This document shows positions 19,492-27,323 of a stretch of DNA of 64,000 nucleotides, piece by piece; the stretch's first letter is position 1, and the number at the start of each line of letters is the position of its first letter. Source of the stretch: Edwardsiella tarda ATCC 15947 = NBRC 105688 (GTDB lineage Bacteria; Pseudomonadota; Gammaproteobacteria; Enterobacterales; Enterobacteriaceae); assembly GCF_003113495.2 (NCBI RefSeq), contig NZ_CP084506.1, positions 930,001-994,000 of the forward strand, read 5' to 3'. The notes beneath the pieces were generated by a model, which ran no database searches, was not told the origin of the DNA, and saw only the letters and a program-made list of their open reading frames with translations. A program made the translations under genes and the position numbers.

Positions 19492-19605
19492 ATGTGGTAT
19501 TTTGCCTGGGTTTTGGGAACGCTTATGGCCTGCTTCTTCGCCATCATCACCGCGATGGCGATCGAGAACAGCGAGGCTAAGAAAGCGGCCCAAGACGGTA
19601 AATGA
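19492..19605 (+). CDS. cydX: Cytochrome bd-I accessory subunit CydX
   Basis: A 37-residue single-helix protein required for full activity and stability of cytochrome bd. It starts MWYFAWVLGTLMACFFAI, has one membrane segment and ends in a short charged tail (ENSEAKKAAQDGK), like E. coli CydX of the same length. GGAG stands about 8 nt upstream of ATG 19492. It follows cydB by 19 nt and its stop overlaps the start of ybgE. Confidence 0.95.
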   Translation: MWYFAWVLGTLMACFFAIITAMAIENSEAKKAAQDGK

Positions 19606-19898
19606 TGACCGGGTTGGCAGATAAGCTGTATAACCTGATGGACAAGGGCCCGTTACGGGCCCTTTCCCTCATCCTCGCACTGGTTCTGGCGGGTTGTATC
19701 TTTTGGGATCCGACACGCTTCGCGGCGAAAACCAGTGCTCTGGAGATCTGGCAAGGGTTATTGATCATGTGGGCGGTTTGCTGCGGTGTGGTACACGGCG
19801 TCGGTTTCCGTCCGCAACGCGCCTGGTGGCGCGCCTTCTTTTCGCCACTGCCGGCCTTGATCGTGCTGGCCGCCGGTCTCGGTTTCTTCTTTCTCTAA
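19602..19898 (+). CDS. ybgE: Cyd operon protein YbgE
   Basis: A small inner-membrane protein of 97-98 residues with three hydrophobic segments, always found with cydABX in enterobacteria; its exact role is unknown. Conserved parts are MDKGPLRALS, FWDPTRFAAKTS, LEIWQGLL and VVHGVGFRPQ. Two start codons stand side by side (ATG 19602 and ATG 19605); the second gives the same N-terminal length as E. coli YbgE. Either overlaps the cydX stop, indicating translational coupling. Confidence 0.9.
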   Translation: MMTGLADKLYNLMDKGPLRALSLILALVLAGCIFWDPTRFAAKTSALEIWQGLLIMWAVCCGVVHGVGFRPQRAWWRAFFSPLPALIVLAAGLGFFFL

Positions 19899-19930
19899 GC
19901 TGAGTTAGGTCAGTAACCGTTTACTTCCCT

Positions 19931-19960
19931 ATGGGCCATTCCGTGGCCCATAATTATTTT
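19931..19960 (+). terminator. Intrinsic terminator after ybgE
   Basis: ATGGGCCA (19931-19938) pairs with TGGCCCAT (19944-19951) around a 5-nt loop, followed by an A/T-rich tail with TTTT. It separates the cyd operon from ybgC-tol. Confidence 0.7.
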
Positions 19961-20042
19961 AGTTCTCCCCTTTCTCCCCCATTCCCAACCCGATTTCACT
20001 TGCGTATAGTATCCGCGTTGTTTAGCTATACTGGGATGTAGA

Positions 20043-20447
20043 GTGAGTCATATGGTATTTCGATGGCCGGTACGGGTTTACTTTGAAGACACCGACGCCG
20101 GTGGCGTTGTTTATCATGCACGCTATGTCGCCTTTTATGAAAGAGCGCGCACGGAGATGCTGCGTCAACACCATTTTAGTCAGCAACAGTTACTGACTGA
20201 GCATGTCGCTTTTGCGGTCCGTCGCATGACCGTGGACTATTTGGCTCCCGCCCGCCTGGACGATCTGTTGGTGGTGGAGAGCGAGATATCCGCGCTGCGG
20301 GGGGCTTCCCTTACGTTTGCGCAGCGCATCGTTAATTCAGAAGGTTTGGTTCTCAGCCGGGCCGATGTGCTGATTGCATGTATCGATCAAAATCTAATGA
20401 AGCCGATCGCGCTTCCTAAGTCTATTGTCGCGGAGTTTAAGCAGTGA
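20043..20447 (+). CDS. ybgC: Acyl-CoA thioesterase YbgC (Tol-Pal associated)
   Basis: A 134-residue hot-dog-fold thioesterase, first gene of the tol-pal cluster. The active-site region [17 protein letters not shown] carries the catalytic Asp of the 4-hydroxybenzoyl-CoA thioesterase family. The E. coli protein interacts with phospholipid-synthesis enzymes at the inner membrane. It uses a GTG start (20043), and its 3' end overlaps tolQ by 4 nt (GTGA-type junction), so the two are coupled. Confidence 0.95.
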   Translation: MSHMVFRWPVRVYFEDTDAGGVVYHARYVAFYERARTEMLRQHHFSQQQLLTEHVAFAVRRMTVDYLAPARLDDLLVVESEISALRGASLTFAQRIVNSEGLVLSRADVLIACIDQNLMKPIALPKSIVAEFKQ

Positions 20448-21127
20448 CTGACATGAATATTCTGGATTTATTCCTGAAAGCAAGCGTGCTGGTAAAGCTT
20501 ATCATGCTGGTATTGATATGCTTTTCGGTCGCCTCTTGGGCGATCATCATCCAGCGCACCCGTATCCTGAACGCGGCAACGCGTGACGCCGAAGCTTTCG
20601 AGGATAAATTTTGGTCGGGCATCGAACTGTCTCGCCTGTATCAGGAGAGCCAGACCCGACGTGACACCTTGAATGGGTCGGAGCAGATCTTCTACGCGGG
20701 CTTTAAAGAGTTCGCCCGTCTGCATCGGATGAACAGCCATGCGACGGAAGGGGTGATCGAAGGGGCATCGCGCGCCATGCGCATCTCCCTGAATCGCGAG
20801 GTCGAGGCGTTGGAGACCCACATTCCGTTCCTGGGCACCGTCGGCTCGATCAGCCCCTATATCGGCCTGTTCGGTACCGTTTGGGGGATCATGCATGCTT
20901 TTATCGGCCTGGGCGCCGTGAAGCAGGCGACCTTGCAGATGGTGGCGCCGGGGATCGCCGAGGCGTTGATCGCGACGGCGATCGGTTTGTTCGCCGCTAT
21001 TCCTGCCGTAATGGCCTATAACCGTCTTAATCTGCGTGTGAATAAGCTGGAGCAGAACTATGAAAACTTCATGGAAGAGTTCATCGCCATTCTGCATCGC
21101 CAGGCCTTTGCCGCTGATGGTAAGTAA
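20444..21127 (+). CDS. tolQ: Tol-Pal system proton channel subunit TolQ
   Basis: Inner-membrane protein (227 residues) that with TolR converts the proton motive force into movement of TolA. It has three membrane helices: near residues 15-37, then [20 protein letters not shown] and [21 protein letters not shown], with the conserved GTV and Thr/Pro residues of the ExbB/MotA class. It starts with GTG at 20444 (product [10 protein letters not shown] as in E. coli) inside the end of ybgC. Confidence 0.97.
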   Translation: MTDMNILDLFLKASVLVKLIMLVLICFSVASWAIIIQRTRILNAATRDAEAFEDKFWSGIELSRLYQESQTRRDTLNGSEQIFYAGFKEFARLHRMNSHATEGVIEGASRAMRISLNREVEALETHIPFLGTVGSISPYIGLFGTVWGIMHAFIGLGAVKQATLQMVAPGIAEALIATAIGLFAAIPAVMAYNRLNLRVNKLEQNYENFMEEFIAILHRQAFAADGK

Positions 21128-21139
21128 GTCGAGGATAGC

Positions 21140-21562
21140 ATGGCAAGATTAGGTGGACGGCGCGATCTCAAATCGGAAATCAATATCGTCCCGCTGCTCG
21201 ACGTGCTGTTGGTGCTGGTGCTGATCTTTATGGCGACGGCGCCGATCATTACGCAGAGTGTAGAGGTGGATCTCCCGGATGCGACGGACTCCAAGACCGT
21301 CAGCAGTAATGATCACCCTCCGGTGATCGTTGAGGTTTCCGGTGTGGGGCAGTACGCTGTGGTGGTTAATCATAACCGTATGGAACAGTTACCGCCGGAA
21401 CAGGTGATCGCCGAGGCGCAAGCGCAGCTTAAAGCGGATCCGAAGACGGTGTTCCTGATCGGTGGCGCCAAAGAGGTGCCCTACGATGAGATCATCAAGG
21501 CGCTCAACTTATTGCATCAGGCGGGTGTGACTTCGGTCGGTCTGATGACGCAGCCGATTTAA
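21140..21562 (+). CDS. tolR: Tol-Pal system protein TolR
   Basis: Bitopic partner of TolQ, 140 residues. A single N-terminal membrane helix (NIVPLLDVLLVLVLIFMATA) holds the essential aspartate (LLDV) of the ion pathway; the periplasmic domain follows, ending KALNLLHQAGVTSVGLMTQP. GAGGA lies before ATG 21140. It is followed not directly by tolA but by a terminator-like hairpin. Confidence 0.97.
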   Translation: MARLGGRRDLKSEINIVPLLDVLLVLVLIFMATAPIITQSVEVDLPDATDSKTVSSNDHPPVIVEVSGVGQYAVVVNHNRMEQLPPEQVIAEAQAQLKADPKTVFLIGGAKEVPYDEIIKALNLLHQAGVTSVGLMTQPI

Positions 21563-21588
21563 CGGATTCGCTGCAGCATAGTGTAAGC

Positions 21589-21626
21589 AGACATGCAGCC
21601 TGTATGGGCTGCGTGTCTTTATTTTG
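21589..21626 (+). terminator. Terminator-like hairpin between tolR and tolA
   Basis: AGACATGCAGCC (21589-21600) pairs with GGCTGCGTGTCT (21607-21618), 12 bp with one G-T pair, followed by TTATTTT. The shape is that of an intrinsic terminator, yet it lies inside the tolQRA unit, 27 nt after the tolR stop and 72 nt before tolA. It may partly end transcription after tolQR, leaving tolA to read-through or its own promoter. Confidence 0.6.
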
Positions 21627-21697
21627 CGACGCCAGTGCGGTGGATGCCGTCTAGCACGGCGGCGTCTAGGCAGCGACTAGCGGTTGGAATCAAAATT

Positions 21698-22894
21698 GTG
21701 GGAAACGCAACTGAGCAAAAAGATAAGCTGAATCGCTCTGTCATCATCTCGGTGATTCTGCACATCGTCCTGATCGGGCTGCTGGTCTGGGGATCGATGC
21801 TGCAAGATAACCCGATGAGTGAGGGCGGCGATGGCGGCGGCGGTGGCTCGGCGATCGATGCGGTGATGGTCGATCCGAACGCGGTCGTACAGCAATATAA
21901 CCGCCAGCAAGAACAACAGAACGCGGCACAACGCGCGGAGCAGCAACGCCAGAAACAGGCGGAGAAGCAGGCGCAGGAGATGCAGCGTAAACAGGCGGAA
22001 GAACAACAGCGTCTCAAGGCATTAGAGAAAGAGCGCCTACAAGCCCAAGAGGACGCACGCAAGGCGGCGGAAGAGGCCAAACAGGCCGCCGAGGCGGCCA
22101 AGAAACAGGCGGCGGAAGAGGCGAAGCAGGCGGCCGAAGAGGCGAAGAAGCAAGCCGCATTAGCGATACAGCAGGCGAAAGAAGAGGCGGCTAAGGCCGC
22201 CGCCGCGGCGAAGAAGCAAGCCGAGGAAGAGGTGAAAAAAGCCGCCGCAGAAGCCAAGAAACAGGCCGAGGAGGCCGCGAAGAAGCAGGCGGCGGAAGAG
22301 GCGAAGAAACAGGCGGCAGCCGCCGCGAAAGCGAAGGCCGCGGCGGAGGCGAAAGCCGCCGCGGAAGCCAAAGCGGCAGCAGAGGCTAAGGCGAAGGCGG
22401 AGACTGAAGCGAAGGCGAAAGCCGACGCCAAGAAGGCCGCCGAGGCCAAGAAGAAGGCGGCGGCAGCAGCGGCGGCGAAGCAGGCCGATGAGGTCGATGA
22501 TCTGTTTGGCGGCCTGGCGTCGTCGAAGAACGCACCAAAAGGCACCGCCAACGGCGGCACGCCGGGTAACAGCGGCAAGGCAGGCCCGGCCGGTAAGGGG
22601 AATAGCAAGACGTCGGGGGCCTCCGGTGCAGAAATTAGCGGTTATGCGGATCAAATAAAGAGCGCAATCATGGCGAAGTTTTATACTGATCCCAGTTATA
22701 CCGGAAAAACCTGTGATCTGCGTATCAAGCTGGCGCCCGATGGCCTGCTGCTCGATGTGAAGGCAGAGGGCGGGGATCCGGCGTTGTGTCAGGCGGCACT
22801 CTCTGCTGCCCGTCAGGCACGCTACCCGAAACCGCCGAGCGAGGCGGTGTATCAGGTATTTAAGAATGCGCCGGTGGTGTTCCAGCCGCAGTGA
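21698..22894 (+). CDS. tolA: Cell envelope protein TolA
   Basis: Links the TolQR motor to Pal across the periplasm; used during cell division and as an entry route for colicins and phage. Domain I is one N-terminal membrane helix (about residues 15-35), domain II a very long Ala/Lys/Glu helix (about 75-270), domain III the globular C-terminus (about 295-398) with SAIMAKFYTDPSYTGKTC. GTG 21698 gives VGNATEQKDK, matching the E. coli start MSKATEQNDK; the 398 residues compare with 421 in E. coli, the helix being shorter. The upstream in-frame extension has no homology. Confidence 0.94.
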   Translation: MGNATEQKDKLNRSVIISVILHIVLIGLLVWGSMLQDNPMSEGGDGGGGGSAIDAVMVDPNAVVQQYNRQQEQQNAAQRAEQQRQKQAEKQAQEMQRKQAEEQQRLKALEKERLQAQEDARKAAEEAKQAAEAAKKQAAEEAKQAAEEAKKQAALAIQQAKEEAAKAAAAAKKQAEEEVKKAAAEAKKQAEEAAKKQAAEEAKKQAAAAAKAKAAAEAKAAAEAKAAAEAKAKAETEAKAKADAKKAAEAKKKAAAAAAAKQADEVDDLFGGLASSKNAPKGTANGGTPGNSGKAGPAGKGNSKTSGASGAEISGYADQIKSAIMAKFYTDPSYTGKTCDLRIKLAPDGLLLDVKAEGGDPALCQAALSAARQARYPKPPSEAVYQVFKNAPVVFQPQ

Positions 22895-23041
22895 TGGTGA
22901 GACTCGACACCTGGGTGCCTGTCGCGGAAGGGTTATCGGATTTCGCCGATGGCGTGCCGAGGTGGCATGTAGTGTTGTTGAGATTGTTTTGTTAAAATTC
23001 TGCTAATTATCGTGGCCAGAGGGTCGGATAAGGGAGATAAG

Positions 23042-24334
23042 ATGAAGCAGGCGTTTCGTTTGATGGTGGGGCTTCTCGTCCTGTGGGCCAGCGTGCTCCA
23101 TGCCGAAGTCCGAATCGTGATCACCCAGGGGGTGGACTCTGCCCGCCCGATTGGTGTGGTGCCGTTTAAGTGGATGGGCCCGGGCGCGGCGCCGGAAAAT
23201 ATTGGTGGTATTATCGCCGCCGACCTGCGCAACAGCGGCAAGTTTAATCCGATCGATGCCAGCCGCATGCCGCAGCAACCGGCGACGGCGGCTGAGGTGA
23301 CGCCGGCGGCCTGGACGGCGCTGGGCATTGATGCCGTGGTGGTCGGTCAGGTACAACCGGGGGCGGACGGCAGTTATCTGGTCTCCTACCAACTGGTGGA
23401 TACCTCCGGGAATCCGGGGAGCGTATTGGCGCAGAATCAGTATAAGGTCACCAAGCAGTGGTTACGTTATGCCGCTCATACCGCCAGCGACGAGGTGTTT
23501 GAGAAGCTGACCGGTATCAAGGGCGCCTTCCGCACGCGCATCGCCTATGTGGTGCAGACCAATGGTGGCCAGTTCCCCTATGAGCTGCGCGTCGCCGACT
23601 ATGATGGTTACAACCAATTCGTGGTGCATCGCTCTGCCGAACCGCTGATGTCTCCGGCCTGGTCGTCGGATGGCAGCAAGCTGGCTTACGTCACCTTCGA
23701 GAGCGGCCGTTCCGCGCTGGTGATCCAGACGCTGTCTAACGGCGCTATCCGTCAGGTGGCTTCTTTCCCGCGCCATAATGGTTCTCCGGCCTTCTCTCCG
23801 GATGGGACTAAACTGGCCTTCGCCTTGTCGAAGACGGGTAGCCTCAACCTGTATGTGATGGACCTCGCTTCTGGCGCCATTCGTCAGGTGACCGATGGTC
23901 GCAGTAACAATACGGAGCCGAGCTGGTTCCCGGACAGCCAAAACCTGGCCTTTACCTCTGACCAGGCGGGTCGTCCGCAGATTTATAAAATCAATATCAA
24001 TGGCGGTGCCGCGCAACGTCTGACCTGGGAAGGTGCCCAGAATCAGGATGCCGAGGTGAGCCCTGACGGGAAATTCCTGGTCATGGTGAGCTCTAACGCC
24101 GGTGCGCAACACATTGCCAAACTGGATCTTGGAACGAATGCCACTCAGGTTCTGACGGATACGTTCCTGGATGAAACGCCGAGCATCGCGCCGAACGGCA
24201 CCATGGTGATTTACAGTTCTACCCAGGGACTGGGCTCCGTGTTGCAGCTCGTGTCGATTGATGGGCGTTTTAAAGCGCGTCTTCCGGCGACGGATGGTCA
24301 GGTGAAGTTCCCGGCCTGGTCGCCGTATCTGTGA
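23042..24334 (+). CDS. tolB: Tol-Pal system periplasmic protein TolB
   Basis: Periplasmic beta-propeller protein that binds Pal and is released from it by TolA. The 430-residue precursor has a Sec signal peptide (about residues 1-21, ending VLHA), an N-terminal domain and a six-bladed propeller with WD40-like PD40 repeats ([54 protein letters not shown]). Start ATG 23042 follows AAGGGAG and matches E. coli; an in-frame codon 30 nt upstream would spoil the signal peptide. Confidence 0.97.
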   Translation: MKQAFRLMVGLLVLWASVLHAEVRIVITQGVDSARPIGVVPFKWMGPGAAPENIGGIIAADLRNSGKFNPIDASRMPQQPATAAEVTPAAWTALGIDAVVVGQVQPGADGSYLVSYQLVDTSGNPGSVLAQNQYKVTKQWLRYAAHTASDEVFEKLTGIKGAFRTRIAYVVQTNGGQFPYELRVADYDGYNQFVVHRSAEPLMSPAWSSDGSKLAYVTFESGRSALVIQTLSNGAIRQVASFPRHNGSPAFSPDGTKLAFALSKTGSLNLYVMDLASGAIRQVTDGRSNNTEPSWFPDSQNLAFTSDQAGRPQIYKININGGAAQRLTWEGAQNQDAEVSPDGKFLVMVSSNAGAQHIAKLDLGTNATQVLTDTFLDETPSIAPNGTMVIYSSTQGLGSVLQLVSIDGRFKARLPATDGQVKFPAWSPYL

Positions 24335-24380
24335 TGCATACATAAAACTATACTTATATAAATTTAAAAGGATCAATAAG

Positions 24381-24893
24381 ATGCAACTGAACAAAGTTCT
24401 CAAGGGGCTGATGCTAGTACTGCCGATCATGGCCGTGGCTGCCTGTAGTTCTAAGAAAAACACCAACGACGATCAGTCCGGTATGGGCGTGGGCGCCAAC
24501 GGTATGGAAAACAGCAGCAGCAATCTCTCTTCTGAGGAACAGGCTCGTTTGCAGATGCAGGAGCTCCAGAAAAACAACATCGTTTACTTCGGTCTGGACA
24601 AATATGATGTAACGCCGGAATACATGCAGGAGCTGGACGCTCACGCGGCATTCCTGCGTAACAACCCGTCTTACAAGGTAACCGTAGAAGGTCATACCGA
24701 CGAACGTGGGACGCCGGAATATAACATCGCCCTGGGCGAGCGCCGTGCTAACGCGGTGAAGATGTATTTGCAGGGTAAAGGCGTTAGCGCCGATCAGATC
24801 GATATCGTTTCTTACGGTAAAGAGAAGCCGGCAGTGCTGGGTCACGACGAAGCGGCTTACGCTAAGAACCGTCGTGCCGTACTGGTTTACTAA
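24381..24893 (+). CDS. pal: Peptidoglycan-associated outer-membrane lipoprotein Pal
   Basis: Outer-membrane lipoprotein that anchors the membrane to peptidoglycan during constriction. The 170-residue precursor has a lipoprotein signal peptide ending MAVAAC, with Cys22 as the lipidated residue. The OmpA-like domain includes [31 protein letters not shown] and RRAVLVY, binding diaminopimelate in the cell wall. AAAGGA precedes the ATG. Confidence 0.98.
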   Translation: MQLNKVLKGLMLVLPIMAVAACSSKKNTNDDQSGMGVGANGMENSSSNLSSEEQARLQMQELQKNNIVYFGLDKYDVTPEYMQELDAHAAFLRNNPSYKVTVEGHTDERGTPEYNIALGERRANAVKMYLQGKGVSADQIDIVSYGKEKPAVLGHDEAAYAKNRRAVLVY

Positions 24894-24916
24894 TTTCTTG
24901 TGTAGACGAGTAACGA

Positions 24917-25702
24917 ATGAGCAGTAACTTCAGACGTCATGTGATGGCGCTGTCGTTGCTGGTTGGCGTAGCGGCCCCTTGGGCCGCTACTGCCCAAGCG
25001 CCAATCAGTAGCGTCGGCTCAGGCTCGGTCGAAGATCGAGTCACCTCTCTCGAGCGTATTACCAACGCTCAGGGTCAGTTATTGACCCAACTTCAACAAC
25101 AGCTTTCCGATAACCAGCGTGATATTGACACTCTGCGTGGGCAGATCCAGGAAAACCAATATCAACTGAATCAGATTGTGGAACGCCAGAAACAGATCTA
25201 CCAGCAGATAGATAGCTTGAGTAGCGGCAATGCGGCGCAGGGCAATACGCCAGCGGCCAGCGCGCAACCGGCCGATAGTACGGCACCGGCGGCGAGTGCA
25301 CCGGCGGCGGCGCCACAGGCGGCAGCGGCCAGCGGTGATGCCAATACGGACTATAACCGTGCCGTCGATCTGGTATTGGTGAAGAAGCAGAACGATCAGG
25401 CGATTTCGGCTTTCCAGACCTTTATCAAACAGTACCCCGACTCGACTTATCAGCCCAATGCCAACTACTGGCTGGGGCAGCTGTACTACAGTAAAGGGAA
25501 GAAGGATGATGCGGCTTATTATTACGCCGTGGTCGTGAAAAACTACCCTAAGTCGCCTAAGGCGCCCGAGTCGATGTATAAGGTCGGCGTGATCATGCAG
25601 GAGAAGGGGCAGAGCGATAAAGCGCATGCCGTATTCCAGCAAGTGCTCAAGCAATATCCGAATAGTGAAGCGGCCAAGTTGGCGCAGAAGCGTTTGGGAT
25701 AA
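24917..25702 (+). CDS. cpoB: Cell division coordinator CpoB (YbgF)
   Basis: Periplasmic protein that links Tol activity to PBP1B during septal wall synthesis. The 261 residues comprise a signal peptide (cleavage after about ATAQA, residue 27), an N-terminal trimerising coiled coil (about 38-100), an Ala/Pro linker rich in low-complexity sequence (about 105-140) and three TPR repeats to the C-terminus (YWLGQLYYSKGKKDDAAYYY, VFQQVLKQYPNSE). It is the last gene of the tol-pal cluster, 173 nt before the tRNA array. Confidence 0.95.
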   Translation: MSSNFRRHVMALSLLVGVAAPWAATAQAPISSVGSGSVEDRVTSLERITNAQGQLLTQLQQQLSDNQRDIDTLRGQIQENQYQLNQIVERQKQIYQQIDSLSSGNAAQGNTPAASAQPADSTAPAASAPAAAPQAAAASGDANTDYNRAVDLVLVKKQNDQAISAFQTFIKQYPDSTYQPNANYWLGQLYYSKGKKDDAAYYYAVVVKNYPKSPKAPESMYKVGVIMQEKGQSDKAHAVFQQVLKQYPNSEAAKLAQKRLG

Positions 25703-25794
25703 CGGGTCGTCGGGTAGGGAGTAGACATTCTGGCTATTTTCCATGCCTGGATGTATGAAGTGCAAGCAATTGACCCGGTTATGAGATTTTTTGG

Positions 25795-25822
25795 TTGCGC
25801 TGTCGAGATAAATGGGTAATAT
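25795..25822 (+). promoter_or_regulatory. Promoter of the tRNA-Lys array
   Basis: TTGCGC (25795-25800), 16-bp spacer, TAATAT (25817-25822), followed by a GC-rich stretch (GCCGCCG) of the type that makes stable-RNA promoters stringently controlled. It lies about 45 nt before the first tRNA. Confidence 0.6.
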
Positions 25823-25875
25823 ATGCCGCCGTTGCCAAGACAAACTGTAAAGCGAGTCGCGGCGGCATACAGAAT

Positions 25876-25951
25876 GGGTCGTTAGCTCAGTTGGTAGAGC
25901 AGTTGACTTTTAATCAATTGGTCGCAGGTTCGAATCCTGCACGACCCACCA
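25876..25951 (+). tRNA. lysT: tRNA-Lys (anticodon TTT), copy 1
   Basis: A 76-nt cloverleaf with acceptor stem GGGTCGT/ACGACCC, D arm, anticodon loop CTTTTAA with TTT at 25909-25911, T arm GCAGG-TTCGAAT-CCTGC and encoded CCA. First of six copies in one array at the position of E. coli lysT-valT-lysW-valZ-lysYZQ; no tRNA-Val is present here. Confidence 0.98.
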
Positions 25952-26052
25952 TTCTCTCGATGAGAGATCGGTGTTTAGCGTGAAGGATAACATCGCGTAG
26001 CGATGGCCCGTTAGGGCGAGGCGTCAGCCGAGTCATCCTGCACGAGCCACCA
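25952..26052 (+). repeat. tRNA-spacer repeat unit A (cloverleaf-like, CCA-ending)
   Basis: Starts with a small hairpin (TCTC/GAGA) after copy 1. The core at 25984-26039 has a closing stem AGGAT/ATCCT enclosing three hairpins: CATCGC-GTA-GCGATG, GCCC-GTTA-GGGC and GGC-GTCA-GCC. It ends in GCACGAGCCACCA, a one-base variant of the tRNA-Lys 3' end, although no tRNA body precedes it. Confidence 0.75.
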
Positions 26053-26099
26053 TTCTTTGTCTAGAATGATATTCTGTAATCAGCAGTAAGCCATAGCGC

Positions 26100-26175
26100 G
26101 GGTCGTTAGCTCAGTTGGTAGAGCAGTTGACTTTTAATCAATTGGTCGCAGGTTCGAATCCTGCACGACCCACCA
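26100..26175 (+). tRNA. tRNA-Lys (anticodon TTT), copy 2
   Basis: Identical to copy 1 over all 76 nt, including CCA. It begins 224 nt after the start of copy 1 and is presumably cut from the same long precursor. Confidence 0.98.
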
Positions 26176-26275
26176 TTCTCCCGGTGAGAAATCGGTGTTT
26201 AGCGTGAAGGATAACATCGCGTAGCGATGGCCCGTTAGGGCGAGGCGTCAGCCGAGTCATCCTGCATTCTCCACC
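26176..26275 (+). repeat. tRNA-spacer repeat unit B
   Basis: Core 26208-26263 is identical to unit A, with the closing AGGAT/ATCCT stem and three hairpins. The tail lacks about 9 nt (GCATTCT in place of GCA-CGACCCACC-ATTCT), so the CCA-like end is lost. The next 100 nt hold a 14-bp palindrome (GTGTGCTAGCACAC, 26310-26323) inside a CTGAG/CTCAG stem (26301-26332). Confidence 0.7.
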
Positions 26276-26377
26276 CTTTTCTTGATGAGAAAGGGACGCG
26301 CTGAGTAAGGTGTGCTAGCACACTACGTCTCAGACCACATCGGTCATCTGGTTTTTCTGTGAGTCATACTCTGGTAT

Positions 26378-26453
26378 GGGTCGTTAGCTCAGTTGGTAGA
26401 GCAGTTGACTTTTAATCAATTGGTCGCAGGTTCGAATCCTGCACGACCCACCA
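26378..26453 (+). tRNA. tRNA-Lys (anticodon TTT), copy 3
   Basis: Identical 76-nt sequence with encoded CCA. It starts 278 nt after copy 2. Confidence 0.98.
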
Positions 26454-26545
26454 TTCTCTCAGTGAGAAATCGGTGTTTAGCATGAAGGGTTGCATCGCTT
26501 AGCGATGGCATCACTAGGATGAGGCGTCAGCCAAGTTATCCTGGA
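26454..26545 (+). repeat. tRNA-spacer repeat unit C (diverged)
   Basis: The most diverged complete unit. The closing stem is AGGGT/ATCCT (26486-26490 with 26538-26542), the first hairpin CATCGC-TTA-GCGATG, the second CATC-ACTAG-GATG in place of GCCC-GTTA-GGGC, and the third GGC-GTCA-GCC is unchanged. Pairing survives although the sequence differs, which suggests selection on RNA structure. No CCA-like tail remains. Confidence 0.6.
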
Positions 26546-26600
26546 TCATCCGCCGTTTATTCCGAGATATGGATAGTCAGAGTCGCATTGCACGTCGAGC

Positions 26601-26676
26601 GGGTCGTTAGCTCAGTTGGTAGAGCAGTTGACTTTTAATCAATTGGTCGCAGGTTCGAATCCTGCACGACCCACCA
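26601..26676 (+). tRNA. tRNA-Lys (anticodon TTT), copy 4
   Basis: Identical 76-nt sequence with encoded CCA. It opens the first of two tandem blocks of about 323 nt. Confidence 0.98.
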
Positions 26677-26865
26677 TTCTCTCGGTGAAAAATCGGTGTT
26701 TAGCGTGAAGGATAACATCGCGTAGCGATGGCCCATTAGGGCGAGGCATCAGCCGAGTCATCCTGCACGACCCACCATTCTCTCGGTGAGAAATCGGTGT
26801 TTAGCGTAAAGGGATATATCGCTTAGCGGTAGCCCATCGGGGTTGTCTCCTGATGTATTTTACGT
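26677..26865 (+). repeat. tRNA-spacer repeat unit D with CCA tail plus degenerate second copy
   Basis: Core 26709-26764 keeps all four helices. It is followed by a perfect copy of the last 16 nt of the tRNA (CCTGCACGACCCACCA, 26762-26777), then a second, degenerate unit starting TTCTCTCGGTGAGAAATCGG in which the closing and third stems are broken. So the tRNA end plus its downstream unit was duplicated without the tRNA body. Confidence 0.75.
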
Positions 26866-26924
26866 ACTCCGTCGTGTCATGTCTTTTATCAGATCGTTGG
26901 CCGTTGGCGAATGATTATCCGAGC

Positions 26925-27000
26925 GGGTCGTTAGCTCAGTTGGTAGAGCAGTTGACTTTTAATCAATTGGTCGCAGGTTCGAATCCTGCACGACCCACCA
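26925..27000 (+). tRNA. tRNA-Lys (anticodon TTT), copy 5
   Basis: Identical 76-nt sequence with encoded CCA. It starts 324 nt after copy 4. Confidence 0.98.
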
Positions 27001-27190
27001 TTCTTTCGGTGAAAATCGGTGTTTAGCGTGAAGGATAACATCGCATAGCGATGGCCCATTAGGGCGAGGCGTCAGCTGAGTCATCCTGCACGACCCACCA
27101 TTCTTCCGATGAGTAATCGGTGTTTAGCGTCAAGGATAACCCCGTGTAGCGATAGGCCACCAGGGTGATATCCCCGTCTGTTTTACACGC
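27001..27190 (+). repeat. tRNA-spacer repeat unit E with CCA tail plus degenerate second copy
   Basis: Core 27032-27087 (first hairpin loop ATA, third stem weakened to GGC/GCT), then the exact 16-nt tRNA end CCTGCACGACCCACCA (27085-27100) and a degenerate second unit. Its layout copies unit D, including the shared downstream sequence ending GAATGATTATCCGAGC before the next tRNA. Confidence 0.75.
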
Positions 27191-27247
27191 TCCGTCGTGT
27201 CATACCTTTTATCAGATCATTGGCCGTTGGCGAATGATTATCCGAGC

Positions 27248-27323
27248 GGGTCGTTAGCTCAGTTGGTAGAGCAGTTGACTTTTAATCAATTGGTCGCAGG
27301 TTCGAACCCTGCACGACCCACCA
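27248..27323 (+). tRNA. tRNA-Lys (anticodon TTT), copy 6, T-loop variant
   Basis: Same as the other copies except for a T-to-C change at 27307, in the last T-loop position (TTCGAAC). That loop position is variable among tRNAs, so it should be functional. Confidence 0.97.

Noticed and set aside
22040-22500. Repetitive Ala/Lys/Glu codons in tolA as a possible assembly artefact or microsatellite
   Set aside because: The frame is intact and such repeats form the normal periplasmic helix of TolA.
21619-22608. Antisense frame of 329 codons opposite tolA
   Set aside because: Mirror of the Ala/Lys/Glu repeat helix; its Ala/Cys/Phe-rich product is low complexity.
25876-27323. Regularly spaced direct repeats resembling a CRISPR array
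   Set aside because: The repeats are intact 76-nt tRNA genes plus spacer units; spacing is irregular, spacers are alike, and there are no cas genes.
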